From UBA8337 sp937907245 (GTDB taxonomy: Bacteria; Pseudomonadota; Alphaproteobacteria; RS24): a DNA stretch of 64,000 nucleotides. Location of the stretch: contig OZ244774.1 in the NCBI GenBank assembly GCA_965219485.1, positions 1,364,001 to 1,428,000 of the forward strand, written 5' to 3'. Under the pieces are notes generated by a model, which searched no databases, was not told the origin of the DNA, and was given only the letters and a program-made list of their open reading frames with translations. The position numbers and the translations under genes are program-made. This document shows positions 32,690-41,708 of the stretch, piece after piece (position 1 is the first letter of the stretch; each line of letters opens with the position of its first letter).

Positions 32690-33409
32690 TTAGGCCTTTG
32701 GTTCGCGCGGTGTTTGGCGGGCTACAAGCGCCACAAAATCATCCGCGAAACGGTCTAGGCGCGCGCCAAAACGGCCCAAATCATTGGAGAATTTATTATA
32801 GGCAATCACCGCTGGAATAGCTGCCAAAAGGCCTAATCCTGTGGCAAATAAAGCCTCGGCAATGCCCGGCGCCACAACGGCCAAATTAGTATCTTGGCTC
32901 ATCGCAATGGCTTGAAACGAGTTCATAATGCCCCAAACGGTTCCAAATAAACCGACAAAAGGAGCCACCGCCCCCACTGTGGCCAACACCAAAAGGCGCT
33001 GCTCCAAATATTCCATCTCGCGCGCTACCGAGGCATTTAGGGCCCGCTCAACAAATTGCACCAGCGACAGACCTTGCGAGATTTTATTGCTGTTCTCATA
33101 GCGCACAAATTCGCCCATCGCGGCGTTAAAAACTTTTGTCGATGGGCCGCCATCATAGGCGCCGAATTGTTTGTAAATCTTTTGCAGCGACTCGCCTGAC
33201 CAGAACACCGCCTCAAACTCATCGGCTTGGCGGCGCACCCGCCGCAAAGTCGCGGTTTTTTCGAGGATAATCGACCAGCACCAAACCGAAGCCAAAATAA
33301 GCCCCACCATTACCGATTGAACGACAATATCTGCCCGCAAGAAAAGCGACCAAAGCGAAAAGTCCGACACTGCCAATTGCGTCGTTTGTTGAACAAGAAC
33401 CGGATCCAT
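32690..33409 (-). CDS. tolQ: Tol-Pal proton channel TolQ
   Basis: A 239-residue MotA/TolQ/ExbB-family protein with three membrane helices (about 28-47, 140-160 with VGAVAPFVGLFGTVWGIMNSF, and 175-195). First of the tolQRAB-pal genes, 83 nt after ybgC. Confidence 0.96.
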   Translation of the reverse strand: MDPVLVQQTTQLAVSDFSLWSLFLRADIVVQSVMVGLILASVWCWSIILEKTATLRRVRRQADEFEAVFWSGESLQKIYKQFGAYDGGPSTKVFNAAMGEFVRYENSNKISQGLSLVQFVERALNASVAREMEYLEQRLLVLATVGAVAPFVGLFGTVWGIMNSFQAIAMSQDTNLAVVAPGIAEALFATGLGLLAAIPAVIAYNKFSNDLGRFGARLDRFADDFVALVARQTPREPKA

Positions 33410-33492
33410 AAATTACCTTTTTGATGACACGCCTCGAAGGTGAAACGCATGCGTCTTTCCTAATCTTTAAATGTGACCAAACTTTGTCAGCT

Positions 33493-34026
33493 CTAACCCG
33501 CTGGCTTTATTATGGGCGAGCCTTGATAAGGCGTTAAATCGTCGAGCATGGCTTTGGGCATCCGCTTGGCACGCCCGCCTAGGTCAACACAGGCGGCCAA
33601 AACATGGGCCTGCCAAATCGACTGGCCATCGGCCACGCGGGTTATGCTTTGTTCGGCAACCAATCTGGCACCTCTAAATTGAGTGAACACGGTCTCGACC
33701 AACAGGCAATCATCGATGCGGGCTGGCGCCACAAAATCCATTTCCATACGCCCAACCACAAACGCCAAGGGCGGATCCATCTCTAGCAAAGCCGAATGCT
33801 CAACCCCCGCCAAGCGCAGAAAATTTGAGCGTCCCCGCTCGGCAAATTTCAAATAATTGGCGTGATAAACAAAGCCCGAAAAATCCGTGTCTTCATATTG
33901 CATCACCACTTGCATCACATGGCTAACGCCTGTGTCGGTTTTGCAAAATACGCCCATTAAGGCAGCCTCTGTGCTTACTTTTTCTAGCGCATCTTCACGA
34001 GATAATACGTCACGAGATATTACCAT
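33493..34026 (-). CDS. ybgC: Tol-Pal-associated acyl-CoA thioesterase YbgC
   Basis: A 177-residue hotdog-fold thioesterase with the catalytic signature YEDTDFSGFVYHANYLKFAERGR (Asp and His) near residues 43-66. An N-terminal extension of about 35 residues precedes the usual start, but GGGAG lies before the ATG at 34026. It sits between ruvB and tolQ, the standard proteobacterial order. Confidence 0.93.
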   Translation of the reverse strand: MVISRDVLSREDALEKVSTEAALMGVFCKTDTGVSHVMQVVMQYEDTDFSGFVYHANYLKFAERGRSNFLRLAGVEHSALLEMDPPLAFVVGRMEMDFVAPARIDDCLLVETVFTQFRGARLVAEQSITRVADGQSIWQAHVLAACVDLGGRAKRMPKAMLDDLTPYQGSPIIKPAG

Positions 34027-34041
34027 GCTCCCATCGCCTCC

Positions 34042-35097
34042 CTAGGTTTGCGAACCATCGAATAAATCTGCCGCCGCATCTTGCGCACGCTTGGGCACAT
34101 CGAGCCCCAGATGCGCGAAAGCGGCTGGCATTAACACGCGTCCACGCGGCGTGCGATTGACGAAACCAAGTTGGATAAGAAACGGCTCGACGATATCTTC
34201 CAAAGCATCGCGTGGCTCCCCTAAGGCGGCCGCTAACGTATCAATGCCCACGGGCCCACCCATGAATTTTTCGGCCATGACGACCAAATAACGTCGATCC
34301 AAATTATCGAGCCCTCGCCCATCGACCTCAAGTCGGGTCAGCGCCGCATCGGCTAATTTAGCGTCAATGATGGAAGCATTTTCGACATTGGCAAAATCAC
34401 GCACGCGGCGCAAAAGCCGACCTGCCACACGCGGCGTGCCGCGCGCGCGCGAGGCGATTTCTTTGGCGCCATCGTCGCTCATCTCTAGCCCCATCAACTC
34501 GGCATTGCGACGCACGATGAACTCCAATTCCTCATGCGTATAAAAGCCGAGGTAAATCGGAATGCCAAAGCGGTCGCGCAAAGGCGTGGTCAATAGGCCT
34601 GAGCGCGTGGTAGCCCCGACCAAGGTAAAGGGCGGCAAATCAATTTTCACCGAGCGCGCTGCTGGGCCTTCGCCAATAATTAAGTCCAGCTCAAAATCTT
34701 CCATCGCCGGATATAAAACTTCTTCCACGGCGGGGCTGAGGCGGTGAATTTCATCGATAAATAAGACATCATGCGCTTCCAGATTGGTCAGCAAAGCGGC
34801 CAAGTCTCCAGCTTTGGAAATTACCGGCCCAGACGTCGACCGAAAGCCCGTGCCCAATTCGCGCGCTATAATTTGCGCCAAAGTGGTTTTGCCCAGCCCG
34901 GGCGGCCCTGCCAGTAAAACATGGTCGAGCGCGTCGCCGCGTTTTTTGGCCGCCTCGATAAATACCGCTAGGTTTTCGCGGCCTTTTTTTTGGCCAACAA
35001 AATTAGCCAGCGTTTTCGGGCGCATAGCATGGTCTGTGTCGCCGCCCGACTGGCTATCCGCCGCTATTTCATTTTGATCGATAAGGCGCTCCGACAT
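34042..35097 (-). CDS. ruvB: Holliday junction branch-migration ATPase RuvB
   Basis: A 351-residue AAA+ motor with MRPKTLANFVGQ, Walker A LLAGPPGLGKTTLAQ, Walker B VLFIDEIHRL, the sensor GATTRSGLLTTPLRDRFG and a C-terminal winged helix (GFVNRTPRGRVLMPAAFAHLG). Its start overlaps the ruvA stop by one base. Confidence 0.97.
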   Translation of the reverse strand: MSERLIDQNEIAADSQSGGDTDHAMRPKTLANFVGQKKGRENLAVFIEAAKKRGDALDHVLLAGPPGLGKTTLAQIIARELGTGFRSTSGPVISKAGDLAALLTNLEAHDVLFIDEIHRLSPAVEEVLYPAMEDFELDLIIGEGPAARSVKIDLPPFTLVGATTRSGLLTTPLRDRFGIPIYLGFYTHEELEFIVRRNAELMGLEMSDDGAKEIASRARGTPRVAGRLLRRVRDFANVENASIIDAKLADAALTRLEVDGRGLDNLDRRYLVVMAEKFMGGPVGIDTLAAALGEPRDALEDIVEPFLIQLGFVNRTPRGRVLMPAAFAHLGLDVPKRAQDAAADLFDGSQT

Positions 35098-35699
35098 TAC
35101 ACCAGCTCCTTCAGAGCTTGTTTAATCAGCGCTTCGACGCTGCTTTCCGCATCGTCCAATTTGGCGCGCGCGGCCATTAGCCCTGCATTGGCTTGCGCGC
35201 GCGGATACCCCAGATTGGTCAAGGCCGATAAAGCCTCGCCCAGCGCTTTGCTGATTTCACTAACATCGCTTTGCGGCGTCACCACCCCAAATTGAGCTTC
35301 CGGCACTTTGTCTTTTAACTCGGTAACAATGCGCTGCGCCACTTTGGGGCCAACGCCCGGCGCGCGCGCGACCATGGCTTTGTCTTCGGCGGCCACGGCT
35401 TGCGATAATTCAGCCCCCGATAGCACGCCCTGAATGGCCAGCGCCACTTTCGCGCCTACCCCTTGCACACTCATCAATAAGCGGAACCAGCTTCGGTCTT
35501 CTTCGTTTAAAAATCCGAATAAGCGCAATTGGTCTTCGCGCACATAGGTTTCAATGGCTAGGCTCACGGCCTCTCCATCGGCGGGTAAATTATCCATCAT
35601 GCGCGGCGAGCCCTCGACCATATAGCCGACCCCGCCCACGTCGATAAGCACCCAATTATCACCATGTCCATCCACGCGCCCGCGCAACCGTCCAATCAT
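35097..35699 (-). CDS. ruvA: Holliday junction DNA helicase subunit RuvA
   Basis: A 200-residue protein: OB domain (MIGRLRGRVDGHGDNWVLIDVGGVGY), double helix-hairpin-helix region (VQGVGAKVALAIQG, APGVGPKVAQRIVTELKDK) and C-terminal domain III binding RuvB. Overlaps ruvC by 4 nt. Confidence 0.97.
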   Translation of the reverse strand: MIGRLRGRVDGHGDNWVLIDVGGVGYMVEGSPRMMDNLPADGEAVSLAIETYVREDQLRLFGFLNEEDRSWFRLLMSVQGVGAKVALAIQGVLSGAELSQAVAAEDKAMVARAPGVGPKVAQRIVTELKDKVPEAQFGVVTPQSDVSEISKALGEALSALTNLGYPRAQANAGLMAARAKLDDAESSVEALIKQALKELV

Positions 35700-36235
35700 A
35701 AAGCCGCTCCTTTGGCATCGGCGCGCGCAATCGCGGCCTGCATTTTTCCGCCGAAATCTCCCGCATGAGCCAATGTAATGGCAATCGCTAAAGCATCGGC
35801 GGCATGCTCGTCTTGAATTTCGGCTTTTGGCAGCAATAGGCTCACCATAGCGTTAATCTGGTTTTTATCGGCATGGCCTGCGCCCGTGACACTGCGTTTG
35901 ATGAAGTTGGGCGCATATTCCGCCACGGATAATCCGCGTCGTGCAGGCTCCAGCAAACATACGGCGCGCGCTTGCCCTAGCTTCAAAGTCGCGGCGCCAT
36001 CGCGGTTAACAAAGGTCTGCTCAACGGCGGCATATTCAGGGGTATAGTCATCGAAGACGACAGCCAAACCTTGCTCCAATTGCAGCAAGCGCTCGGCCAA
36101 ACTCAGCTTGGCATCCGAACGCAGCGAGCCATTGGCAACGTGTTTTAATTTTGTGCCGCTCATATCCACAACGCCCCAGCCGAGAAATCGAAGACCCGGA
36201 TCCAGACCGATAAGGCGTCGTGTTTGGGAGCTCAC
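35696..36235 (-). CDS. ruvC: Holliday junction resolvase RuvC
   Basis: A 179-residue endonuclease with the acidic site in IGLDPGLRFLGWGV, AAVEQTFVN and DEHAADALAIAI, plus the conserved KRSVTGAGHADKNQ. It cuts junctions moved by RuvAB. Preceded by yebC 24 nt upstream. Confidence 0.97.
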   Translation of the reverse strand: MSSQTRRLIGLDPGLRFLGWGVVDMSGTKLKHVANGSLRSDAKLSLAERLLQLEQGLAVVFDDYTPEYAAVEQTFVNRDGAATLKLGQARAVCLLEPARRGLSVAEYAPNFIKRSVTGAGHADKNQINAMVSLLLPKAEIQDEHAADALAIAITLAHAGDFGGKMQAAIARADAKGAAL

Positions 36236-36259
36236 ATTTTATCCTTCACGTTGGCAATA

Positions 36260-37009
36260 TTATTCAGACGATAATTGTTCCAACAAATCTTCGGAAATAT
36301 CAAAATTGGCATAGACATTTTGCACATCGTCTACATCGTCGAGGGCATCGATAAGCTTCAATACTTTTTCTGCTGCTTCGCCCTCTATCGCAATGTCATT
36401 TTGCGCTCGCCAAACAATCGTCGCGCCGCGCGGCTCGCCCAAGGCGCCTTGCAAGGCAGTCATTACGGCGTGCAATTCATCGGCCGCGCAAATAATTTCA
36501 TGGCCCTCGCCAGAGCTATCCACATCATCGGCCCCCGCTTCAATGGCCGCCTCAAACACCGCTTCGGCATCGGCCACATCGGCGTCAAATTCAATGGCGC
36601 CAACTTTATCAAACATGAAAGAAACCGAGCCTGTCTCTCCAAGGTTGCCGCCGTTTTTGGAAAAAGTAGAGCGCACATCGCCCGCTGTGCGGTTGCGATT
36701 ATCGGTCAGGGTCTCGACGATAATGCCAATGCCTGCGGGCCCAAAGCCCTCGTAGCGCACTTCGTCGTAATTTGTATCGGCATCATCGGCACTCTTTTTA
36801 ATGGCGCGTTCGATGTTGTCTTTCGGCATGTTTTGCGCGCGCGCGGCCAAAATGGCGGTGCGTAAGCGCGGATTGGCGTCCGGGTCTGGCATACCCATTT
36901 TCGCCGCAACCATTACTTCTTTGGTCAGACGCGCAAAAATCTTGGCGCGTTTTTTATCCTGCGCACCTTTGCGGTGTTGAATATTTTTAAACTTGGAATG
37001 GCCTGCCAT
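36260..37009 (-). CDS. yebC: YebC/PmpR family protein
   Basis: A 249-residue protein with the family start MAGHSKFKNIQHRKGAQDKKRAKIFARLTKE and the acidic segments typical of YebC. Family members act as DNA-binding regulators, and recent work links YebC-type proteins to translation of difficult proline stretches. It lies directly upstream of ruvCAB, a widely kept order. Confidence 0.95.
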   Translation of the reverse strand: MAGHSKFKNIQHRKGAQDKKRAKIFARLTKEVMVAAKMGMPDPDANPRLRTAILAARAQNMPKDNIERAIKKSADDADTNYDEVRYEGFGPAGIGIIVETLTDNRNRTAGDVRSTFSKNGGNLGETGSVSFMFDKVGAIEFDADVADAEAVFEAAIEAGADDVDSSGEGHEIICAADELHAVMTALQGALGEPRGATIVWRAQNDIAIEGEAAEKVLKLIDALDDVDDVQNVYANFDISEDLLEQLSSE

Positions 37010-37106
37010 TTATCAGCTCCGAAAAAGAATCATAAGACGAGGTTACAAGGTTGCCCGCACAGAAGAAAGCCCATGCGCTCAATTATTAAAAAGCCTAAAA
37101 GCCAAG

Positions 37107-37919
37107 CTAGAAATTGGGCGCCGCCGAAGACAACCGACCGCCCGCACGCACCGGATGAATGGCCTTGGCCAATCCTGTTTTATCATCGGTTTCAATAATC
37201 ACGCCGCATAGGCTCGGCGTGCCTTTTGCCGGGCCAAAACGCGGGCCGCGCAATTTTGTAACAAAACGGTTCACCGGCTCGTCTTTTTCCATGCCGATGA
37301 CGCTATCGTAATCGCCGCACATTCCTGCATCGGTTTGATAAGCGGTGCCCATGGGCAAAATTTGGGCGTCGGCGGTTGGAATATGCGTGTGTGTGCCGAC
37401 CACCAAGGAGGCGCGGCCATCGCAAAAATGACCCATCGCCATTTTCTCAGACGTCGCCTCAGCATGAATATCAACAATAATTGCATCCGCCACTTCGCCT
37501 AGGGGACAGGCGGCCAGCTCGCGCTCAATGGCGGCGAAAGGCTCATCGAGCGATTCCATAAACAACTGCCCCATTACATTAATTACCAACACGCGTTTGT
37601 CGCCCGCCTCAAACAAGCCAACGCCGCGACCCGGCGTGCCGGGTGGAAAATTAACGGGCCGCAAGAGGCGCGGTTCATTGGCGATATAGCCGCTAATCGA
37701 TTGCTGGTCCCAAACATGATTGCCGGTGGAGACGACATCGACACCCGCTTCAAAAAAATCTTCCGAAATATCGGGCGTAATGCCAAAGCCGCCAGCGCTG
37801 TTCTCGCCATTCACGATGACAAAATCTAGCTCATATTGATTGCGCCAAACGGGCACTTGACGGATGACCGCCTCGCGGGCGCCGCGTCCAACTACATCCC
37901 CTAGAAAAAGAATTCGCAT
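37107..37919 (-). CDS. YmdB-type metallophosphoesterase
   Basis: A 270-residue member of the YmdB family (2',3'-cAMP phosphodiesterase in Bacillus). The dinuclear metal motifs are in order: FLGDVVGRGAREAV, NGENSAGGFG, TGNHVWDQ, DIHAEATSEK and VGTHTHIPTAD. Its in vivo substrate in alphaproteobacteria is not established. It follows fau by 12 nt on the same strand. Confidence 0.9.
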   Translation of the reverse strand: MRILFLGDVVGRGAREAVIRQVPVWRNQYELDFVIVNGENSAGGFGITPDISEDFFEAGVDVVSTGNHVWDQQSISGYIANEPRLLRPVNFPPGTPGRGVGLFEAGDKRVLVINVMGQLFMESLDEPFAAIERELAACPLGEVADAIIVDIHAEATSEKMAMGHFCDGRASLVVGTHTHIPTADAQILPMGTAYQTDAGMCGDYDSVIGMEKDEPVNRFVTKLRGPRFGPAKGTPSLCGVIIETDDKTGLAKAIHPVRAGGRLSSAAPNF

Positions 37920-37931
37920 AATTTATCCACT

Positions 37932-38504
37932 CTAAACCAAATATAGGTTCGTTTCCGTTACGACCCCGTCGATGGCTTGGTCATGCGGCTCGCTCGGACA
38001 TTTGTCAACCATTTGCATGTCGTAAGCCATGCCATAGGTCACAATCGGGCCTGTTTGGCGCAGCTCATTTAAAGCTTTGTCGTAATAGCCCGCGCCGCGC
38101 CCAAGCCGATTGCCTTGGCGGTCAAAGCCCACAAGCGGTAGCAAAATGATATCGGGCCGCAGGCTTGCCGCATCGGATAAAGGCGCTAAACCGCCCACGC
38201 CATCGCTTGCCAGCGCATCGCCAAAAGCGAAATGACGAAACACCATGCCAAGCTCGCGGCTTTCGCAAAACGGCAGACAAAGCGTATGCCCTTGCGCCTC
38301 CAAAACGCGCAGGAGCGGGCGCACATCTATCTCGCTGCCCATGGGGTGATAGGCGGCGATAATTTGAGATTTTGGAAGACCCAGCGCCATGGCTTGTTCA
38401 GCCAAATTTTGCGCGGCGGTTTCGGGCGCTTGCGCATGGCGCAATTTTCGCGCGGCCAACAAAGTTTTTCGAAGCGTGGGTTTATCTGTCATCGATCGGG
38501 TCAT
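37932..38504 (-). CDS. fau: 5-formyltetrahydrofolate cyclo-ligase
   Basis: This enzyme recycles 5-formyl-THF to 5,10-methenyl-THF with ATP. The family motif LVGFDRQGNRLGRGAGYYDKAL is clear. The open frame continues to 38663, but that N-terminal part is the 6S RNA gene read as protein, so the start must be the ATG at 38504 or 38492 (190 or 186 residues). It is directly downstream of 6S RNA, the classical ssrS-ygfA pairing. Confidence 0.9.
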   Translation of the reverse strand: MTRSMTDKPTLRKTLLAARKLRHAQAPETAAQNLAEQAMALGLPKSQIIAAYHPMGSEIDVRPLLRVLEAQGHTLCLPFCESRELGMVFRHFAFGDALASDGVGGLAPLSDAASLRPDIILLPLVGFDRQGNRLGRGAGYYDKALNELRQTGPIVTYGMAYDMQMVDKCPSEPHDQAIDGVVTETNLYLV

Positions 38505-38547
38505 CGGATTATGAGTGGCACTTTCAAAGCGGAACCGCCACAACCGG

Positions 38548-38694
38548 TAGGTGCGTAATCCTCGGAGACCTACATAAGTAGGTGGGCACCGTATGAAACA
38601 GGCCACGGCCCGCCTCAGGGACAGCTCCCTAGAGAATCGTAAGGTCCCGAACGTTATATGCATTTATCGCGTCGGGCAGTTCCGTGATTACCTA
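38548..38694 (-). ncRNA. ssrS: 6S RNA
   Basis: Between zapA and fau the minus strand can fold into a long closed rod. The ends pair (TAGGT with ACCTA, GTAATC with GATTAC), followed by interrupted stems such as CTAGGGAGC opposite GCTGTCCCT-like segments and CCACCTAC/GTAGGT. This is the characteristic place and shape of 6S RNA, which binds the RNA polymerase housekeeping holoenzyme. Ends are approximate (about 147 nt). GAATAAGGT just upstream may be its -10 region. Confidence 0.75.
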
Positions 38695-38740
38695 TAGACC
38701 TTATTCAGCTCTTACGCCACTTTACTTTAGGGCTTCGCGT

Positions 38741-39106
38741 CTAGGCTTCTGGGGTTTCTTGTGGCGGCATCATCGCCTCTACTTTTTCGGCGGCCAGCAC
38801 CAGAGCTGCCGAGACGGCTTCTTCCATGTCGCCCATTTTTTCGCCTAAGGTTTCGCGTGCGGAGCCCGCTTTGGCGACATCTTGGCGAATGGCTTCAATC
38901 TCATGTTTCATGTCGCGCAGCTCATTGCATAGGGTCAGGGCGGAAAGCACCAATAAATGGCTATCGCCAATTTTTTCATTGCCCTGTTTTAGCTTTGCCA
39001 CCCGCGCGGCTAAATCTTCGGCCAATTGCGAGACTTGCGCCTCTGCGCCATCGGCGCAAACAACTTGGAACGGTCGTGAATTAATCAGAACGGTCATTTC
39101 AGCCAT
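38741..39106 (-). CDS. zapA: Cell division protein ZapA
   Basis: A 121-residue protein with the ZapA start (AEMTVLINSRPFQVVCADGAEAQVSQLAEDLAARV) and a C-terminal coiled coil. ZapA bundles FtsZ at the Z-ring. It immediately follows the DUF4164-like gene (no gap) and precedes 6S RNA, a widespread order. Confidence 0.92.
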   Translation of the reverse strand: MAEMTVLINSRPFQVVCADGAEAQVSQLAEDLAARVAKLKQGNEKIGDSHLLVLSALTLCNELRDMKHEIEAIRQDVAKAGSARETLGEKMGDMEEAVSAALVLAAEKVEAMMPPQETPEA

Positions 39107-39373
39107 TTACGCATCTCCCAGCACATCATCGATTTGGCGCATCGCTTTGTCGATTTGACCGCCCGCGCGCGTTTGAATGGCTTCCAATTCGGCTTTTTTC
39201 TTTTTTAAACTCGACACTTCGGCGCGCAAATGAGCGCATTGCATAGCCAAAGCGTCAACCTCAGCCTGCTTGCCGATTATCTCGCCACCCGCAGCGGAAA
39301 CTTCTTTCTGGTGTTTTTCAAGCCTGTCCAGAGCGGCGTTCAAGCGCTCCATCGCGGGACGAATTTTTTGCAT
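39107..39373 (-). CDS. Coiled-coil protein, DUF4164-like
   Basis: An 88-residue, almost wholly helical coiled-coil protein (MERLNAALDRLEKHQKEVSA..., LRAEVSSLKKKKAELEAIQ). Its stop abuts the zapA ATG, so the two are co-translated. It resembles the small DUF4164 family found beside zapA in alphaproteobacteria, likely functional analogues of ZapB, though that role is inferred. Confidence 0.75.
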   Translation of the reverse strand: MQKIRPAMERLNAALDRLEKHQKEVSAAGGEIIGKQAEVDALAMQCAHLRAEVSSLKKKKAELEAIQTRAGGQIDKAMRQIDDVLGDA

Positions 39374-39667
39374 AATAACCCTCTTTCCCCAACATAAGGA
39401 CAGGGGGGATTGCCCGTCAATAGAAAGTCAGTCGCCCGACAATAGAAAGTCAATTGGAACAAGTAAAACGAGACTCTTAGCTTCGAATCTGGCATTTACT
39501 CTAGCATTGACTCTGACAGGCCTTCAGGGGCATTGTGCGCCCCATATTGCCAACGTTAAGTATAGGGCCAATCGTGTAAATCATGGGCCTTCTCGGGGTT
39601 TCCCAAAGAAGGTTGATGGATAGTCCAAGTCTCGCCCTTGTTGCGAGATGGATAAGAGGGATTTTGA

Positions 39668-41683
39668 ATGTCAGACGCCGATGAAACCAAAATGAAAAGC
39701 GCCACTTCCATGCCATTAGGAGATATGGCCAACGCCATTCGCGCCCTATCGATGGACGCCGTTCAAGCCGCCAATTCTGGCCACCCTGGGTTACCCATGG
39801 GCGCTGCCGACATTGCCACGGTGCTTTACACCAAGTTTTTAAAAATCGATCCGCTGGCGCCAAATTGGCCAGACCGCGACCGCTTTGTGCTGTCCGCGGG
39901 CCACGGCTCGATGTTGCAATATTCTTTGCATTACCTTTTTGGTTTTGCCGATATGACGCTGGAAGAAATTAAAAACTTCCGTCAATTAGGCGCCCGCACC
40001 GCTGGCCACCCTGAATATGGTCATGCCAGCGGCATTGAAACCACAACCGGCCCTCTTGGCCAAGGCATCTCCACCGCCGTGGGTATGGCCCTAGCCGAGC
40101 GCATGATGAATGCCCGCTTTGGCGATGAGTTGGTCGATCACTTTACCTATGTGCTGGCCTCCGACGGTGACTTGATGGAAGGCATTAGCCATGAAGCCAT
40201 CTCGATTGCTGGACACCTGAAATTATCCCGCCTCATCGTGCTTTACGATGACAATGACATCTCTATCGATGGCCCGTTAAACCTCACCGAATCTGGCGAT
40301 GCGCTGGGTCGTTTCCAAGCCGCTGGCTGGGATGCCGTGCGCATTGATGGCCACGACACAGACGCCATTGAAACCGCCATTGCCAATGCCCGTCAAACCG
40401 ATAAGCCAAGCTTAATCGCCTGCAAAACCACCATTGGGTATGGCTCTCCTAATAAGCAAGGCACTAGCGGCGTGCATGGCGCGCCTTTGGGCGATGAAGA
40501 AATTGCCCTGACGCGCGAAGCCCTCGGCTGGTCGGCAGAGCCGTTTGAAATTCCATCGCATGTATTAGACGCTTGGCGCCTAGCCGGTCGCGCCCATGCC
40601 TCAACCCGCAAAGGCTGGGAAGAGCGCTTGAATAGCCAACCTGCGGAAACCAAAAATCGCATGGAACGTGTCATTGCCGGCGATCTGCCCGAGGGGCTCG
40701 ACGAAGCCGTCGATACGTATAAAAAACATCTGGCCGAAGAAAAGCCAGGCTGGGCCACACGCAAATCTTCGGAAGAAGTTTTAAAAGCGATTGTTCCCCA
40801 TGTGCCAGAAATGATTGGTGGCTCCGCTGATTTAACCGGCTCCAACAATACGCGCACACCAGAGCAAGCCGCGGTCTCGGCCGATAATTATGCCGGACAA
40901 TTTATCCATTGGGGCATCCGCGAACACGGTATGGCCGCGGCCATGAACGGCATGACTTTGCACGGTGGGTTTATTCCTTACTCGGGCACTTTCTTGGTGT
41001 TCTCGGATTACTCGCGCCCTGCCATTCGCCTGTCGGCCCTGATGAAACAACGCACCATTCATGTGCTGACCCATGACAGTATTGGGCTTGGCGAAGATGG
41101 CCCGACCCACCAACCGGTAGAGCATTTGTCGGCCTTGCGCGTCATCCCCAACACATTTGTGTTCCGCCCTGCCGATGCGATTGAGACATTGGAGTGCTGG
41201 CAATTGGCGCTGCAATTAGACACAGCGCCAAGCGTTTTGGCGCTCACTCGCCAAGGCCTGCCTGCGGTACGGACTTACGAAGAGCGCAATGTTTGCTCGC
41301 ATGGAGCCTATGAATTGGCCCCCGGCGGCAAAGATCCGCAAGTGACGATTATGGCCTCGGGCTCCGAGATTTCCATCGCTATGGAAGCGCGCGAAAAGCT
41401 GGAAGCCGAAGGCATTGGCGCCCGCGTGGTTTCCGTGCCTTGCATGGAATTATTCGAGCAACAATCCGCCGCAACCAAAGCCGATGTCTTGGGCAATACG
41501 CCCGTTCGCATCGCTGTAGAGGCCGCTATGCAGATGAGCTGGGATCGTTATTTACGCGAACAAGATGTGTTCATTGGCATGGATGATTTCGGTGCCAGCG
41601 CTCCGGCGCCACAATTATTTCAACATTTTGGCATTACGGCAGACGCCGTCATTGCTGCAGCGCGCGAAGCGCTGGCCTTATAA
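39668..41683 (+). CDS. tkt: Transketolase
   Basis: A 671-residue TPP enzyme of the pentose phosphate and Calvin-type carbon shuffles. Motifs: SGHPGLPMGAADIA, GPLGQGISTAVGMA, the TPP-binding SDGDLMEGISHEA..DDNDISIDG, HDSIGLGEDGPTHQPVEHL and the C-terminal domain SGSEISIAM. First gene of a tkt-gap-pgk-fba operon, with 25 nt to gap. Short repeats of CAATAGAAAGTCA occur upstream (39418-39452). Confidence 0.96.
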   Translation: MSDADETKMKSATSMPLGDMANAIRALSMDAVQAANSGHPGLPMGAADIATVLYTKFLKIDPLAPNWPDRDRFVLSAGHGSMLQYSLHYLFGFADMTLEEIKNFRQLGARTAGHPEYGHASGIETTTGPLGQGISTAVGMALAERMMNARFGDELVDHFTYVLASDGDLMEGISHEAISIAGHLKLSRLIVLYDDNDISIDGPLNLTESGDALGRFQAAGWDAVRIDGHDTDAIETAIANARQTDKPSLIACKTTIGYGSPNKQGTSGVHGAPLGDEEIALTREALGWSAEPFEIPSHVLDAWRLAGRAHASTRKGWEERLNSQPAETKNRMERVIAGDLPEGLDEAVDTYKKHLAEEKPGWATRKSSEEVLKAIVPHVPEMIGGSADLTGSNNTRTPEQAAVSADNYAGQFIHWGIREHGMAAAMNGMTLHGGFIPYSGTFLVFSDYSRPAIRLSALMKQRTIHVLTHDSIGLGEDGPTHQPVEHLSALRVIPNTFVFRPADAIETLECWQLALQLDTAPSVLALTRQGLPAVRTYEERNVCSHGAYELAPGGKDPQVTIMASGSEISIAMEAREKLEAEGIGARVVSVPCMELFEQQSAATKADVLGNTPVRIAVEAAMQMSWDRYLREQDVFIGMDDFGASAPAPQLFQHFGITADAVIAAAREALAL

Positions 41684-41708
41684 ATAGTCATACGAGAGGA
41701 ATTATAAA

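Noticed and set aside
38505..38663. N-terminal extension of the formyl-THF cyclo-ligase
   Set aside because: These codons are the 6S RNA gene; family homology starts at about 38504.
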